A DNA stretch of 64,000 nt from Mycolicibacterium arenosum (GTDB taxonomy: Bacteria > Actinomycetota > Actinomycetes > Mycobacteriales > Mycobacteriaceae): assembly GCF_024320865.1 (NCBI RefSeq), contig NZ_JANDBD010000004.1, forward strand, positions 496,001 to 560,000, read 5' to 3'. Numbering within the stretch: the stretch's first letter is position 1; each line of letters begins with the position of its first letter. The position numbers and the translations under genes are program-made. The notes below the pieces were generated by a model, which did not search any database, had not been told where the DNA came from, and saw only the letters and a list, made by a program, of their open reading frames with translations. Shown here one piece after another: positions 56,851 through 64,000 of this stretch.

Positions 56851-58127
56851 TGTCGGGCGAGCCGTCACCGGACTCGGAACCGCAGGAGCCGGAATCCGAG
56901 GACGCCGCCACCCCGCTGCTGGCACCGGCCGACGGCGTCCCACCACTGTCGATCTACGTCCGCGACATCGCCGCGGCCGCCGAACGGTTGCGCGCCGGTA
57001 GCGGTCCCTTCGCGATCGACGCCGAGCGTGCGTCCGGCTTCCGCTACTCCAATCGCGCCTACCTGGTGCAGATCCGCCGCACGGGCGCGGGCTCCGTGCT
57101 CATCGACCCGGTCAGCCACGGCGTCGACCCCCTCGTGGCGATGGCGCCGATCGCCGATGTGCTCGGTGACGCCGAGTGGATCCTGCACGCCGCGGACCAG
57201 GATCTGCCGTGCCTGGCCGAACTCGGCATGATCCCGCCCTCGCTCTACGACACCGAACTGGCCGGCCGACTCGCCGGATTCGACCGCGTCAACCTCGCCG
57301 CGATGGTCGAGCGGCTGCTCGGCCTGCGCCTCACCAAGGGACACGGTGCCGCGGACTGGTCGAAGCGCCCGCTGCCCGCGGAGTGGCTGAACTACGCGGC
57401 GCTCGACGTCGAGGTGCTCGTCGAACTGCGCACCGCGATCGCGGAGGTGCTCGAGGAGCAGGGCAAAACTCGTTGGGCGGCTGAGGAATTCGAGCATCTA
57501 CGCACCTACGTCGCGCAGCCCACCCGGCGTGATCGGTGGCGTCGGACGTCGGGGATTCACAAGGTGAAGAATCCGCGCACGCTGGCCGCGGTGCGCGAGT
57601 TGTGGATCGCCCGCGACCGCATCGCGCAGCGCCGCGACATCGCGCCGGGCCGCATCCTGCCCGACGCGGCCATCATCAGCGCCGCGGTGAACGACCCCGA
57701 CACCGTCGAGAAGCTGACCGCGCTGCCGATCTTCGGCGGCAACCGGCAACGTCGCAGCGCGAACGTCTGGCTGGAGGCGCTCGCCCGCGCCCGCGCCACC
57801 GACGACCTCCCCGCGTCGAGCGAGAAACTGACCGGTCCCCCGCCCGCAGTCCGGTGGAGCCGCCGCAAACCGGAGGCGGCCGCCCGCCTGGAGGCCGCCC
57901 GCACCGGGCTCGCCGAGGTGTCGCAACGGTTTTCGGTGCCGTCCGAGAATCTGCTCACCCCGGATCTGGTGCGCAGGTTGATCTGGGACTGGCAGCCGGG
58001 TGATGACGTCGAGCAGCGCGTCGACGCCTTCCTGGCCGGCGGGGGCGCCCGGCCGTGGCAGCGCGAGCTGACGGTTCCGGTGCTCGCGGCGGCACTCGTG
58101 GAACCGGCGGCGCCACCCGAGGAGTAG
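56850..58127 (+). CDS. Ribonuclease D-like 3'-5' exonuclease (Rv2681 homologue)
   Basis: 425 residues. DEDD exonuclease: FAIDAERASG (Asp and Glu of motif I), ILHAADQDLPCL (motif II Asp), and YAALDVEVLVEL (motif III Tyr-Asp) are in place. An HRDC domain follows at about 225-300 (VKNPRTLAAVRELWIARDRIAQRRDIAPGRILPD). Trims tRNA or other structured RNA 3' ends. Ends one base before the stop of the convergent hydrolase. Confidence 0.93.
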   Translation: MSGEPSPDSEPQEPESEDAATPLLAPADGVPPLSIYVRDIAAAAERLRAGSGPFAIDAERASGFRYSNRAYLVQIRRTGAGSVLIDPVSHGVDPLVAMAPIADVLGDAEWILHAADQDLPCLAELGMIPPSLYDTELAGRLAGFDRVNLAAMVERLLGLRLTKGHGAADWSKRPLPAEWLNYAALDVEVLVELRTAIAEVLEEQGKTRWAAEEFEHLRTYVAQPTRRDRWRRTSGIHKVKNPRTLAAVRELWIARDRIAQRRDIAPGRILPDAAIISAAVNDPDTVEKLTALPIFGGNRQRRSANVWLEALARARATDDLPASSEKLTGPPPAVRWSRRKPEAAARLEAARTGLAEVSQRFSVPSENLLTPDLVRRLIWDWQPGDDVEQRVDAFLAGGGARPWQRELTVPVLAAALVEPAAPPEE

Positions 58128-59042
58128 TCAGCCCGCGAGGACGCGGTCGACGTGCGCGAGGAAGTGGGTCAGCACGTCGGCTGGCGCTTCGAGCTGCGGC
58201 CAGTGGCCGATGTCGTCGGCGAGCAGCACGACGTCGGCGTCGGGGATCACCTCGGCGTACCGCTTCGCCATGTGCGCTCCCGAGTTCGGGTCGATCGGGC
58301 CGTCGATGAGCCGCATCGGCACAGAGGTCTCCCGCATGGCGCGCACCCAGCGGTTGCGGTGCGTGTAGCGGTCGCCGATGAACCGGCCGACCTTGTGCAG
58401 CACGCGCTTCCCGTCGTTGTACTCGAGGATCTGGTGGAACACGTCGAGCATCGCGCGGGTCGGCTTGGTGTTGGGACCGAACATCTCATTGATCGTCGGC
58501 TCGACGATCCTGCGCGACAGCGGACTCCCCTGCAGCGGACTCAGGATGTCGCCGAGGGGCGTCGCGGACATCAGCTTCTGCATCGTGCGCGGCGTGTACG
58601 CCTCGACGAACAGGCCGCCGTTGAGCCAGGTGATCGACCGGTAGCGCACCGATCCGTAGGCCTGCTCGCCGAATTCGTGCCGGGCCAGCAGTTCCTGCGC
58701 GACCGAGTCGCCGAGGTCGTGCGGCAGCAGGTGGCACTCCTCGACGTGCAGGTGCGCCAAGAGTGCCTCGTGCATGTCCGCGTGGTCGTGCACCGAGTAC
58801 CCGTAGGCGACCGGCTTCGCCGAGAACCCCATCCCGATCATGTCCGGGGCGATGACGGTGAAGCGTTCGACGAGCGTCGGCCAGATGGGCTCCCAGTCAC
58901 AGGAGTTGAACGGGTAGCCGTGGATCAGCAGCAGGACGGGGGCGGTCCCGAGTGGCGGGCCGTCGACCCGGTAGAAGATCTGGAATCCGAGGTAGTCGAA
59001 GTACTCCCCTGCGGACTTCCAGCGCTCCAGTGCGGCATCCAT
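58128..59042 (-). CDS. Alpha/beta hydrolase, epoxide-hydrolase/dehalogenase-like
   Basis: 304 residues. LLIHGYPFNSCDWEPIWPTL (oxyanion HG), APDMIGMGFS, nucleophile elbow LLPHDLGDSVAQ with Asp as nucleophile, and DDIGHWPQLEAP with the catalytic His. Cap domain between is large. HDLGDS is unlike haloalkane dehalogenases (HDWG); the DLGDSV form is found in a group of mycobacterial hydrolases of unknown substrate. Inserted relative to M. tuberculosis between RNase D and dxs. 21 nt after the dxs stop on the same strand, so may be cotranscribed with it. Confidence 0.92.
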   Translation of the reverse strand: MDAALERWKSAGEYFDYLGFQIFYRVDGPPLGTAPVLLLIHGYPFNSCDWEPIWPTLVERFTVIAPDMIGMGFSAKPVAYGYSVHDHADMHEALLAHLHVEECHLLPHDLGDSVAQELLARHEFGEQAYGSVRYRSITWLNGGLFVEAYTPRTMQKLMSATPLGDILSPLQGSPLSRRIVEPTINEMFGPNTKPTRAMLDVFHQILEYNDGKRVLHKVGRFIGDRYTHRNRWVRAMRETSVPMRLIDGPIDPNSGAHMAKRYAEVIPDADVVLLADDIGHWPQLEAPADVLTHFLAHVDRVLAG

Positions 59043-59063
59043 GCCGGCAGCCTATGCGCAGTA

Positions 59064-60974
59064 TCAGTCGACGGGATGAGTGACGTGGTCACCGACCGCC
59101 GAGTTCTGCGCCGCCACCCAACCGGTGATCTGGCGGGCGATGTGCTGATCGGTGAGGCCCACCTCGGTGAGCACCTCGCCTCGCGACGCGTGCGCAAGGA
59201 ACTCCTGCGGCACTCCGACGTCACGGCACGGCACGTCGATCTCGTTGCGCCGCAACGCCGCCGACACCGCCGATCCAATGCCGCCGTTCACGCCGTTGTC
59301 CTCGACGGTGACCACCAGCTTGTGGGACTGAGCCAGCTCACCCAGCACCGCGGGCACCGGAAGCACCCACCGCGGGTCGACGACCGTCACGCCGATGCCC
59401 TGCTTGCGCAGCCGCTCGGCGGCTGACAGCGCCATCCCCGCGAACGCCCCGACGGCGACCAGCAGCACGTCCTCCGACAGCCCGTCGGCGGGTAGGGCGA
59501 GAACGTCGACGCCGGAGCGCCGCTCGACCGTCGGGATATCCTGTCCCACATCACCCTTCGGGAAGCGGATGGCCGTCGGTCCGTCCTTGACCTCGAGCGC
59601 CTCACCGAGTTCCTCGCGAAGGCGAGCGGCGTCGCGAGGGGCGGCCACCCGTATCCCCGGCACGATTCCGAGCATCGACAGATCCCAGATGCCGTTGTGG
59701 CTCGCACCGTCTGGACCGGTGACACCCGCGCGGTCGAGCACCATGGTGACGGGCAGCCGGTGCAGCGCGACGTCCATCATCAGCTGGTCGAACGCGCGGT
59801 TGAGGAACGTCGAGTAGATCGCGACGACCGGGTGCATGCCGCCCAGCGCCAGACCGGCGGCCGACGTCATGGCGTGCTGCTCGGCGATGCCGACGTCGAA
59901 GAACCGGTCCGGATAGCGCTCACGGAACGCGCTGAGCCCGGTCGGACCCGGCATGGCCGCGGTGATCGCGACGACCTCGCGCCGCTTCCTCGCCAACGCG
60001 ATCAGCTCATCGGAGAACACCGACGTCCAACCCGGCCCGGCCACGGAGGTGGCCAACCCGGTGTGCGGGTCGATGATGCCGGTCGAGTGCATCTGCTCGT
60101 CCTCGTCGGCCTCCGCCGGGCCGTAGCCCATGCCCTTACGCGTCACGACGTGGACGATCACGGGGGCGTTGAACCCGCGGGCGTTGCGCAGGGCCGCCTC
60201 GACGGCGCGCTCGTCGTGCCCGTCGATGGGGCCGACGTACTTGAGTCCGAGGTCGGTGAACATGACCTGCGGGGACAGGGCGTCCTTGATGCCGGCCTTC
60301 ACGCTGTGCATGCACTGGTAGCAGAGTTCACCGATCAGCGGCACGCCGCGCACGGCCTTCTTCCCGCCCTCGAGGATCTTCTCGTAGCCGGGCTGCAGTC
60401 GCAGCGCCGCGAGATGATCGGCGAAGCCGCCGATGGTCGGCGCGTAGCTGCGGCCGTTGTCGTTCACCACGATGACGACGGGCCGGTTCGCACCGGCGAT
60501 GTTGTTGAGCGCCTCCCAGCACATGCCGCCGGTGAGGGCGCCGTCGCCGACGACCGCGACGACGTGGCGGTTGCGGTGGCCCGACAGCTCGAACGCCTTC
60601 GACAGCCCATCGGCGTACGACAACGCCGTGCTGGCGTGGCTGGACTCGACCCAGTCGTGCTCGCTCTCGGTCCGCGACGGGTATCCCGACAACCCGCCCT
60701 TCTTGCGCAGGTTGCCGAAGTCGTCGCAGCGGCCCGTCAGCATCTTGTGCACGTAGGCCTGGTGGCCGGTGTCGAACACGATCGGGTCGTGCGGGGAGTC
60801 GAACACCCGGTGCAGGGCGAGGGTCAGCTCGACGACACCGAGGTTGGGGCCGAGGTGCCCGCCGGTTGCAGCCACCTTGTGGATGAGGAACTCGCGGATC
60901 TCAACGGCCAGTTCGTCCAGCTGAGACTGCGAAAGGTGCTGCAGATCGGCAGGCCCGCGGATCTGGGAGAGCAT
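59064..60974 (-). CDS. dxs: 1-deoxy-D-xylulose-5-phosphate synthase
   Basis: 636 residues. Thiamine diphosphate motif [16 protein letters not shown] (GDG...NN), transketolase-like [31 protein letters not shown], and the catalytic [15 protein letters not shown] are all intact. Catalyses the first and committed step of the non-mevalonate pathway to isopentenyl diphosphate, needed for decaprenyl phosphate in the cell wall. TAAACT lies 7 nt before the ATG, suggesting a leaderless message. Confidence 0.97.
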   Translation of the reverse strand: MLSQIRGPADLQHLSQSQLDELAVEIREFLIHKVAATGGHLGPNLGVVELTLALHRVFDSPHDPIVFDTGHQAYVHKMLTGRCDDFGNLRKKGGLSGYPSRTESEHDWVESSHASTALSYADGLSKAFELSGHRNRHVVAVVGDGALTGGMCWEALNNIAGANRPVVIVVNDNGRSYAPTIGGFADHLAALRLQPGYEKILEGGKKAVRGVPLIGELCYQCMHSVKAGIKDALSPQVMFTDLGLKYVGPIDGHDERAVEAALRNARGFNAPVIVHVVTRKGMGYGPAEADEDEQMHSTGIIDPHTGLATSVAGPGWTSVFSDELIALARKRREVVAITAAMPGPTGLSAFRERYPDRFFDVGIAEQHAMTSAAGLALGGMHPVVAIYSTFLNRAFDQLMMDVALHRLPVTMVLDRAGVTGPDGASHNGIWDLSMLGIVPGIRVAAPRDAARLREELGEALEVKDGPTAIRFPKGDVGQDIPTVERRSGVDVLALPADGLSEDVLLVAVGAFAGMALSAAERLRKQGIGVTVVDPRWVLPVPAVLGELAQSHKLVVTVEDNGVNGGIGSAVSAALRRNEIDVPCRDVGVPQEFLAHASRGEVLTEVGLTDQHIARQITGWVAAQNSAVGDHVTHPVD

Positions 60975-60980
60975 TCGATC

Positions 60981-60986
60981 AGTTTA
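60981..60986 (-). promoter_or_regulatory. Probable -10 box of dxs (leaderless)
   Basis: TAAACT on the minus strand with six bases before the ATG at 60974 and no ribosome site. The remaining region up to the nhaA start (261 nt in total) holds TAAGGT at 61142-61147 as a possible nhaA -10 and two TGACCAGC copies near 61058-61085; no gene seen in it. Confidence 0.5.
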
Positions 60987-61235
60987 GCCACGCCCACCGT
61001 GCCGGGTCGTGTGACGGAACGCGGACGCCCTGCCAGCCGTCCCGACCGCGGACGTATGACCAGCGACTTCAGTCCGTGACCAGCCACGGCGTCGGAATTG
61101 TCACACTTCGTCCCGGCGCGCGTGTGGCGACGGCGTCCGGCTAAGGTGATCGAAGGTGTGCCGGGAAGTCTGGTCGGCGATTGCAACGTCCGTGCCCGCA
61201 GTACCGCCCACCCACGATTGCCGAGGTGTTCAACC

Positions 61236-62570
61236 GTGTCCGACCAGCCCCGCGGATCCGTACGGCGCGCACTGTTCAGTCGCGGGTCGTGGGCGGAGAC
61301 CAGCCGGGTTTCCGAGATCCTTCGCCAGGAGACGGTCGGCGGCGCGCTGCTGTTGATCGCCGCGGTCGCCGCACTGGTCTGGGCGAACTCGCCGTGGTCG
61401 GCGTCCTACGACGCGCTCCGCGAACTGCACGTCGGCAGCGACTCATTCGGCCTGCACTTGAACCTCTCGCTGGGAACGTGGGCGGCTGACGGCCTGCTCG
61501 CGATCTTCTTCTTCGTGGTGGGCCTGGAACTCAAGCGCGAGTTCGTCGCGGGCGATCTGCGCGACCCTGCGCGCGCAGCGCTTCCCATCGCCGCGGCCGT
61601 CGGCGGCATGGCGGTGCCCGCACTGATCTTCGTGGCGTTCACCGCGCCCGCGGGCCCCGAGGCGATGCGCGGCTGGGCCATCCCGACGGCCACCGACATC
61701 GCGTTCGCCGTGGCGGTGCTCGCGGTGATATCGACGCATCTGCCAGCCGCCCTGCGCACGTTCCTGCTGACGCTGGCCGTCGTCGACGACCTCCTCGCCA
61801 TCACCGTCATCGCGGTGTTCTACACCGACGACGTCGAACTGTGGGCGCTCGCCGCGGCGGTCGTCCCGCTCGCGCTGTTCGCGCTGTGCGTGCAGCGCCG
61901 CGTCCACGCCTGGTGGCTGCTGGTTCCGCTCGGCGCCGCGACGTGGGCCCTCGTCCACGAGTCGGGAATCCACGCCACCGTCGCGGGGGTTCTCCTCGGA
62001 TTCACCGTGCCCGTGCTGCGGAGCGCCGCAGCGGGCGGTCCGGATGCCGGCCCCGGACTGGCCGAGCACCTCGAACACGTCGTGCGGCCGGTGTCGGCGG
62101 GGGTGGCGGTTCCGGTCTTCGCGTTCTTCGCGGCGGGCGTCACCGTCGGCGGCTACCAGGGTCTGGTCGCGTCACTGGGCGATCCGATCGCCCTCGGGAT
62201 CGTGTTCGGCCTTGTCGTCGGCAAGATGATCGGCGTGTTCGGGACGACCCGGATCCTGGCCGCGGTGACCAGGGCTTCGCTGGACAGTTCGCTGCGCTGG
62301 GTCGACGTGTTCGGGATGTCGATGCTCGCCGGAATCGGCTTCACCGTCTCCCTGCTCATAGGAGAGCTCGCCTACGGCCCGTACTCGGAGCAGGGAGAGC
62401 ACGTCAAGATCGCCGTACTCATCGGCTCGCTGGTGTCGGCGATGCTCGCCGCCGTCCTGCTTCGAATCCGCAACCGGCAGTATCGGGCCATCGAAGCCGA
62501 CGAAACGCGCGACGACGATCACGACGGGATCCCCGACGTCTTTCAAACCGACCGCGATCAACCGGGTTGA
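61236..62570 (+). CDS. nhaA: Na+/H+ antiporter NhaA
   Basis: 444 residues with eleven to twelve hydrophobic segments. The ion-binding pair is in [13 protein letters not shown] (two Asp), preceded by [12 protein letters not shown] and [21 protein letters not shown], all NhaA signatures. Extrudes Na+ in exchange for protons. A 40-residue acidic/basic C-terminal tail ([20 protein letters not shown]) resembles a calcium-type DxDxDG loop, [12 protein letters not shown] 61236 start. Not part of the M. tuberculosis order I recall; probably an addition. Confidence 0.94.
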   Translation: MSDQPRGSVRRALFSRGSWAETSRVSEILRQETVGGALLLIAAVAALVWANSPWSASYDALRELHVGSDSFGLHLNLSLGTWAADGLLAIFFFVVGLELKREFVAGDLRDPARAALPIAAAVGGMAVPALIFVAFTAPAGPEAMRGWAIPTATDIAFAVAVLAVISTHLPAALRTFLLTLAVVDDLLAITVIAVFYTDDVELWALAAAVVPLALFALCVQRRVHAWWLLVPLGAATWALVHESGIHATVAGVLLGFTVPVLRSAAAGGPDAGPGLAEHLEHVVRPVSAGVAVPVFAFFAAGVTVGGYQGLVASLGDPIALGIVFGLVVGKMIGVFGTTRILAAVTRASLDSSLRWVDVFGMSMLAGIGFTVSLLIGELAYGPYSEQGEHVKIAVLIGSLVSAMLAAVLLRIRNRQYRAIEADETRDDDHDGIPDVFQTDRDQPG

Positions 62571-62653
62571 GGTTCCGTAAGGGGTCGACCCGATAGCGTC
62601 AGGAAAGCGTCAAGGCGATGGCGGACGAATCCCGGTGCGGTTAGACATGATCC

Positions 62654-62764
62654 GTGCTGAATCTCATGCAGTTGCTGAGCGTGCTCGCCGTGCCGCTCGC
62701 GGTTCTGCTCTACATCCGACGGCTCAACAGGCGCGACGACGCCTCGACCCTTCCAGCGTCATGA
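62654..62764 (+). CDS. Possible small single-pass membrane peptide
   Basis: 36 codons from GTG (or 32 from an internal ATG at 62666): start MLNLMQLLSVLAVPLAVLLY, then IRRLNRRDDASTLPAS. One hydrophobic helix followed by a positive tail fits a single-pass inner-membrane peptide. No ribosome site recognised. Its stop overlaps the convergent methyltransferase stop by 6 nt, like other gene ends here. Upstream 62571-62653 holds nothing clear. Coding is plausible but unproven. Confidence 0.35.
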   Translation: MLNLMQLLSVLAVPLAVLLYIRRLNRRDDASTLPAS

Positions 62765-63949
62765 CGCGGTCAGCAGCGCGACGCATTCGACGTGGTGCGT
62801 GAGCGGGAACGAATCGAACACCCGCAGCTTCTCCACCGTGTAGCCGCGCGCCCGGTACAGCCCGATATCGCGTGCGAACGAGGCGGCCTCACAACCGATG
62901 TGAATGATTCTCGGCACATCCGCTTCGGCGAGCAGGTCGATCACCTCACGACCCGCACCGGTGCGCGGCGGGTCGAGCACCGCGACATCCGCGCGGCTGC
63001 GCTGTGCGCCAAGGGCGCGCCGCACCGAGTCGGTGACGACGTCGACCCACGGCAGGTCGCCGAGCGCGGCCCGCGCGGCCCGCGCCGAACCACGCGAGGT
63101 GTCCACGGTCACCACGCGACCCGTCTCGCCCACCGCGTCGGCCAGCACCGCCGCGAAAACGCCTGCGCCGCCGTAGAGATCCCATGCGGTCATCCCCTCA
63201 GCGAGCTGCGCCCACTCCCCCACCAGCGCGCTGTACAGCGTGGCGGCGTCGCGATGGGACTGCCAGAACGCCGTCACGGGAACGGCCCAGCTTCGGTCGC
63301 CGATGCGCTGCACGGCCTCGTAGTGCCCCTCGACGACCTCGGTCGGCGCCGACCCGCGTGTGGTGCGCGGCCCGGTCTTCACCACGTGCCGGGTGCCGTC
63401 GTCGTCGAGCGCCACGTGCAGTTGCGATCCGGCGGGCCAACGCTTTTCAGCGAGACCGTCGAGCAGTCCCGCGGACACCTGGGCGCAACCGAGATCGTGC
63501 ACCAGCTCGTCGCTGTGGTAGCGGTGGAACCCGGCGCGGCCGTCCTGCCCGACGTCGAGCCGCACCCTGGTGCGCCAGCCCGTCACCGCCTCGGCACCGA
63601 CTGACTCGGCGGAACCGGACCAGTCGAAGCCGCCGAGCCTGCCGAGCTGATTGGCCACCACGTCGCCCTTCAGCAGGCGTGCCGCAGCGGGCCGGGCGAA
63701 CGCCAGGTCGCAGCACCCCGCGCCGTCCACACCGGCGATCGGGCACAGTGGGTCCACTCGGTCCTTCGACGGCTCGAGGATCTCGATCGCGTCGGCGTGC
63801 CAATGGCTTCCGCGTTCGGAGCTGACGCGCGCCAGCACCCGCTCGCCGGGCAGGGCGTACCGCACGAAGACCACCCGGCCGTCGTGCCGCGCGACACAAC
63901 TGCCCCCGTTGGCGGGCGGACCCGCCTCGAGCTCGAGTTCGGTCGACAT
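62759..63949 (-). CDS. TRAM-domain RumA/TrmA-type RNA methyltransferase (Rv2689c homologue)
   Basis: 396 residues from ATG 63949. N-terminal TRAM domain (GGSCVARHDGRVVFVRYALPGERVLARV); a cysteine group DPLCPIAG ... CCDLAF may bind an iron-sulphur cluster; the C-terminal SAM domain has WDLYGGAGVFAAVLAD, DPPRTGAG, the catalytic Cys in IHIGCEAASFARD and the base Glu in THHVECVALL. Methylates uridine C5 in rRNA or tRNA. An in-frame GTG at 63982 would add eleven residues that overlap a repeat, so the later ATG is preferred. Confidence 0.92.
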   Translation of the reverse strand: MSTELELEAGPPANGGSCVARHDGRVVFVRYALPGERVLARVSSERGSHWHADAIEILEPSKDRVDPLCPIAGVDGAGCCDLAFARPAAARLLKGDVVANQLGRLGGFDWSGSAESVGAEAVTGWRTRVRLDVGQDGRAGFHRYHSDELVHDLGCAQVSAGLLDGLAEKRWPAGSQLHVALDDDGTRHVVKTGPRTTRGSAPTEVVEGHYEAVQRIGDRSWAVPVTAFWQSHRDAATLYSALVGEWAQLAEGMTAWDLYGGAGVFAAVLADAVGETGRVVTVDTSRGSARAARAALGDLPWVDVVTDSVRRALGAQRSRADVAVLDPPRTGAGREVIDLLAEADVPRIIHIGCEAASFARDIGLYRARGYTVEKLRVFDSFPLTHHVECVALLTAS

Positions 63950-63954
63950 CCCGC

Positions 63955-63978
63955 GGTCGCTGCGCTCCTGCCCGCCGG
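63955..63978 (+). repeat. Short interspersed repeat, copy 2
   Basis: 24 bp identical to 47304-47327 except one base (GGTCGCTGCGCT start). Lies just upstream of the methyltransferase ATG and would encode the dubious eleven-residue extension. The rest of 63950-64000 holds no recognised gene. Confidence 0.6.
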
Positions 63979-64000
63979 TCACTCCAGGAAGCCCCTGCGC

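Overview
The window is chromosomal DNA of very high G+C from a mycobacterium, most likely a rapid-growing Mycolicibacterium-type species. From about 42.3 kb to the right edge the gene order follows M. tuberculosis Rv2667-Rv2689c, as I remember that genome: clpC2, a secreted DUF1942 protein, a GNAT acetyltransferase, zapE-like ATPase, ribD-like reductase, Rv2672-like lipoprotein, aftC, msrB, hemQ-hemY-hemE, DUF3000, RNase D, dxs and a TRAM/RumA-type methyltransferase. Many starts are GTG, ATGA/GTGA stop-start overlaps are frequent, and at least three promoters look leaderless, all typical of mycobacteria. No rRNA, tRNA, CRISPR array, integrase or transposase was seen. No gene-free stretch exceeds 300 bases; the largest gaps are 11564-11847 and 60975-61235.

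Left part (1-40.65 kb): a dense accessory catabolic region of about 38 genes. In order: a minus operon with a mycofactocin-type SDR, a small dimeric alpha-beta barrel protein, E1-alpha and E1-beta of a 2-oxoacid dehydrogenase, a free-standing lipoyl protein and a crotonase (1-4084); a plus operon with two acyl-CoA dehydrogenases, a CoA-transferase and a crotonase (4177-8505); a KstD-like flavoprotein and a Rieske oxygenase (8502-11563); a plus operon with a Baeyer-Villiger monooxygenase, a long SDR, an amidohydrolase, a secreted protein and a GlcG-like protein (11848-17008); a long minus block with LLM oxidoreductase, SDR, VOC protein, second Baeyer-Villiger enzyme, two hotdog hydratase halves, SnoaL-like protein and a KshA-like Rieske oxygenase (16992-23155); a TetR-P450-DapB-like operon (23206-26021); a fused two-domain CoA-transferase; an SDR plus TetR; two amidohydrolases with a SnoaL-like protein and a Rieske ferredoxin; a ferredoxin-NADP reductase; a VOC/lipocalin-like/metal-hydrolase operon; a TetR, an epoxide-hydrolase-like enzyme, an APH-like kinase and its partner (34786-40654). 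Read together these steps (alcohol oxidation, ring dehydrogenation, hydroxylation, oxygen insertion next to ketones, CoA activation, beta-oxidation, C-C hydrolysis) suggest breakdown of a polycyclic, ketone-bearing, steroid- or terpenoid-like compound. The substrate is an inference; canonical HsaABCD/IpdAB sterol genes are not here.

Joining part (40.7-42.2 kb): two small secreted proteins and an SRPBCC protein, then a large hairpin. Right part (42.3-64 kb): the conserved core block, with three departures from the M. tuberculosis order: an F420/PPOX protein after clpC2, an FkbM methyltransferase before zapE, and a membrane GGDEF-EAL protein between msrB and hemQ where Rv2675c would be.

Several regulatory signals stand out: two GTCAAC-N5-GTTGAC operators covering both promoter boxes of clpC2, whose product has a helix-turn-helix; paired GAAC-N3-GTTC operators before the P450 operon; a related AT-rich motif in three catabolic promoters; GTGT-N3-ACAC sites around the TetR at 37452; and a 12-bp-phased TACCGT triplet at 33063-33092. 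All eight firmly called convergent gene pairs overlap or abut at their 3' ends.
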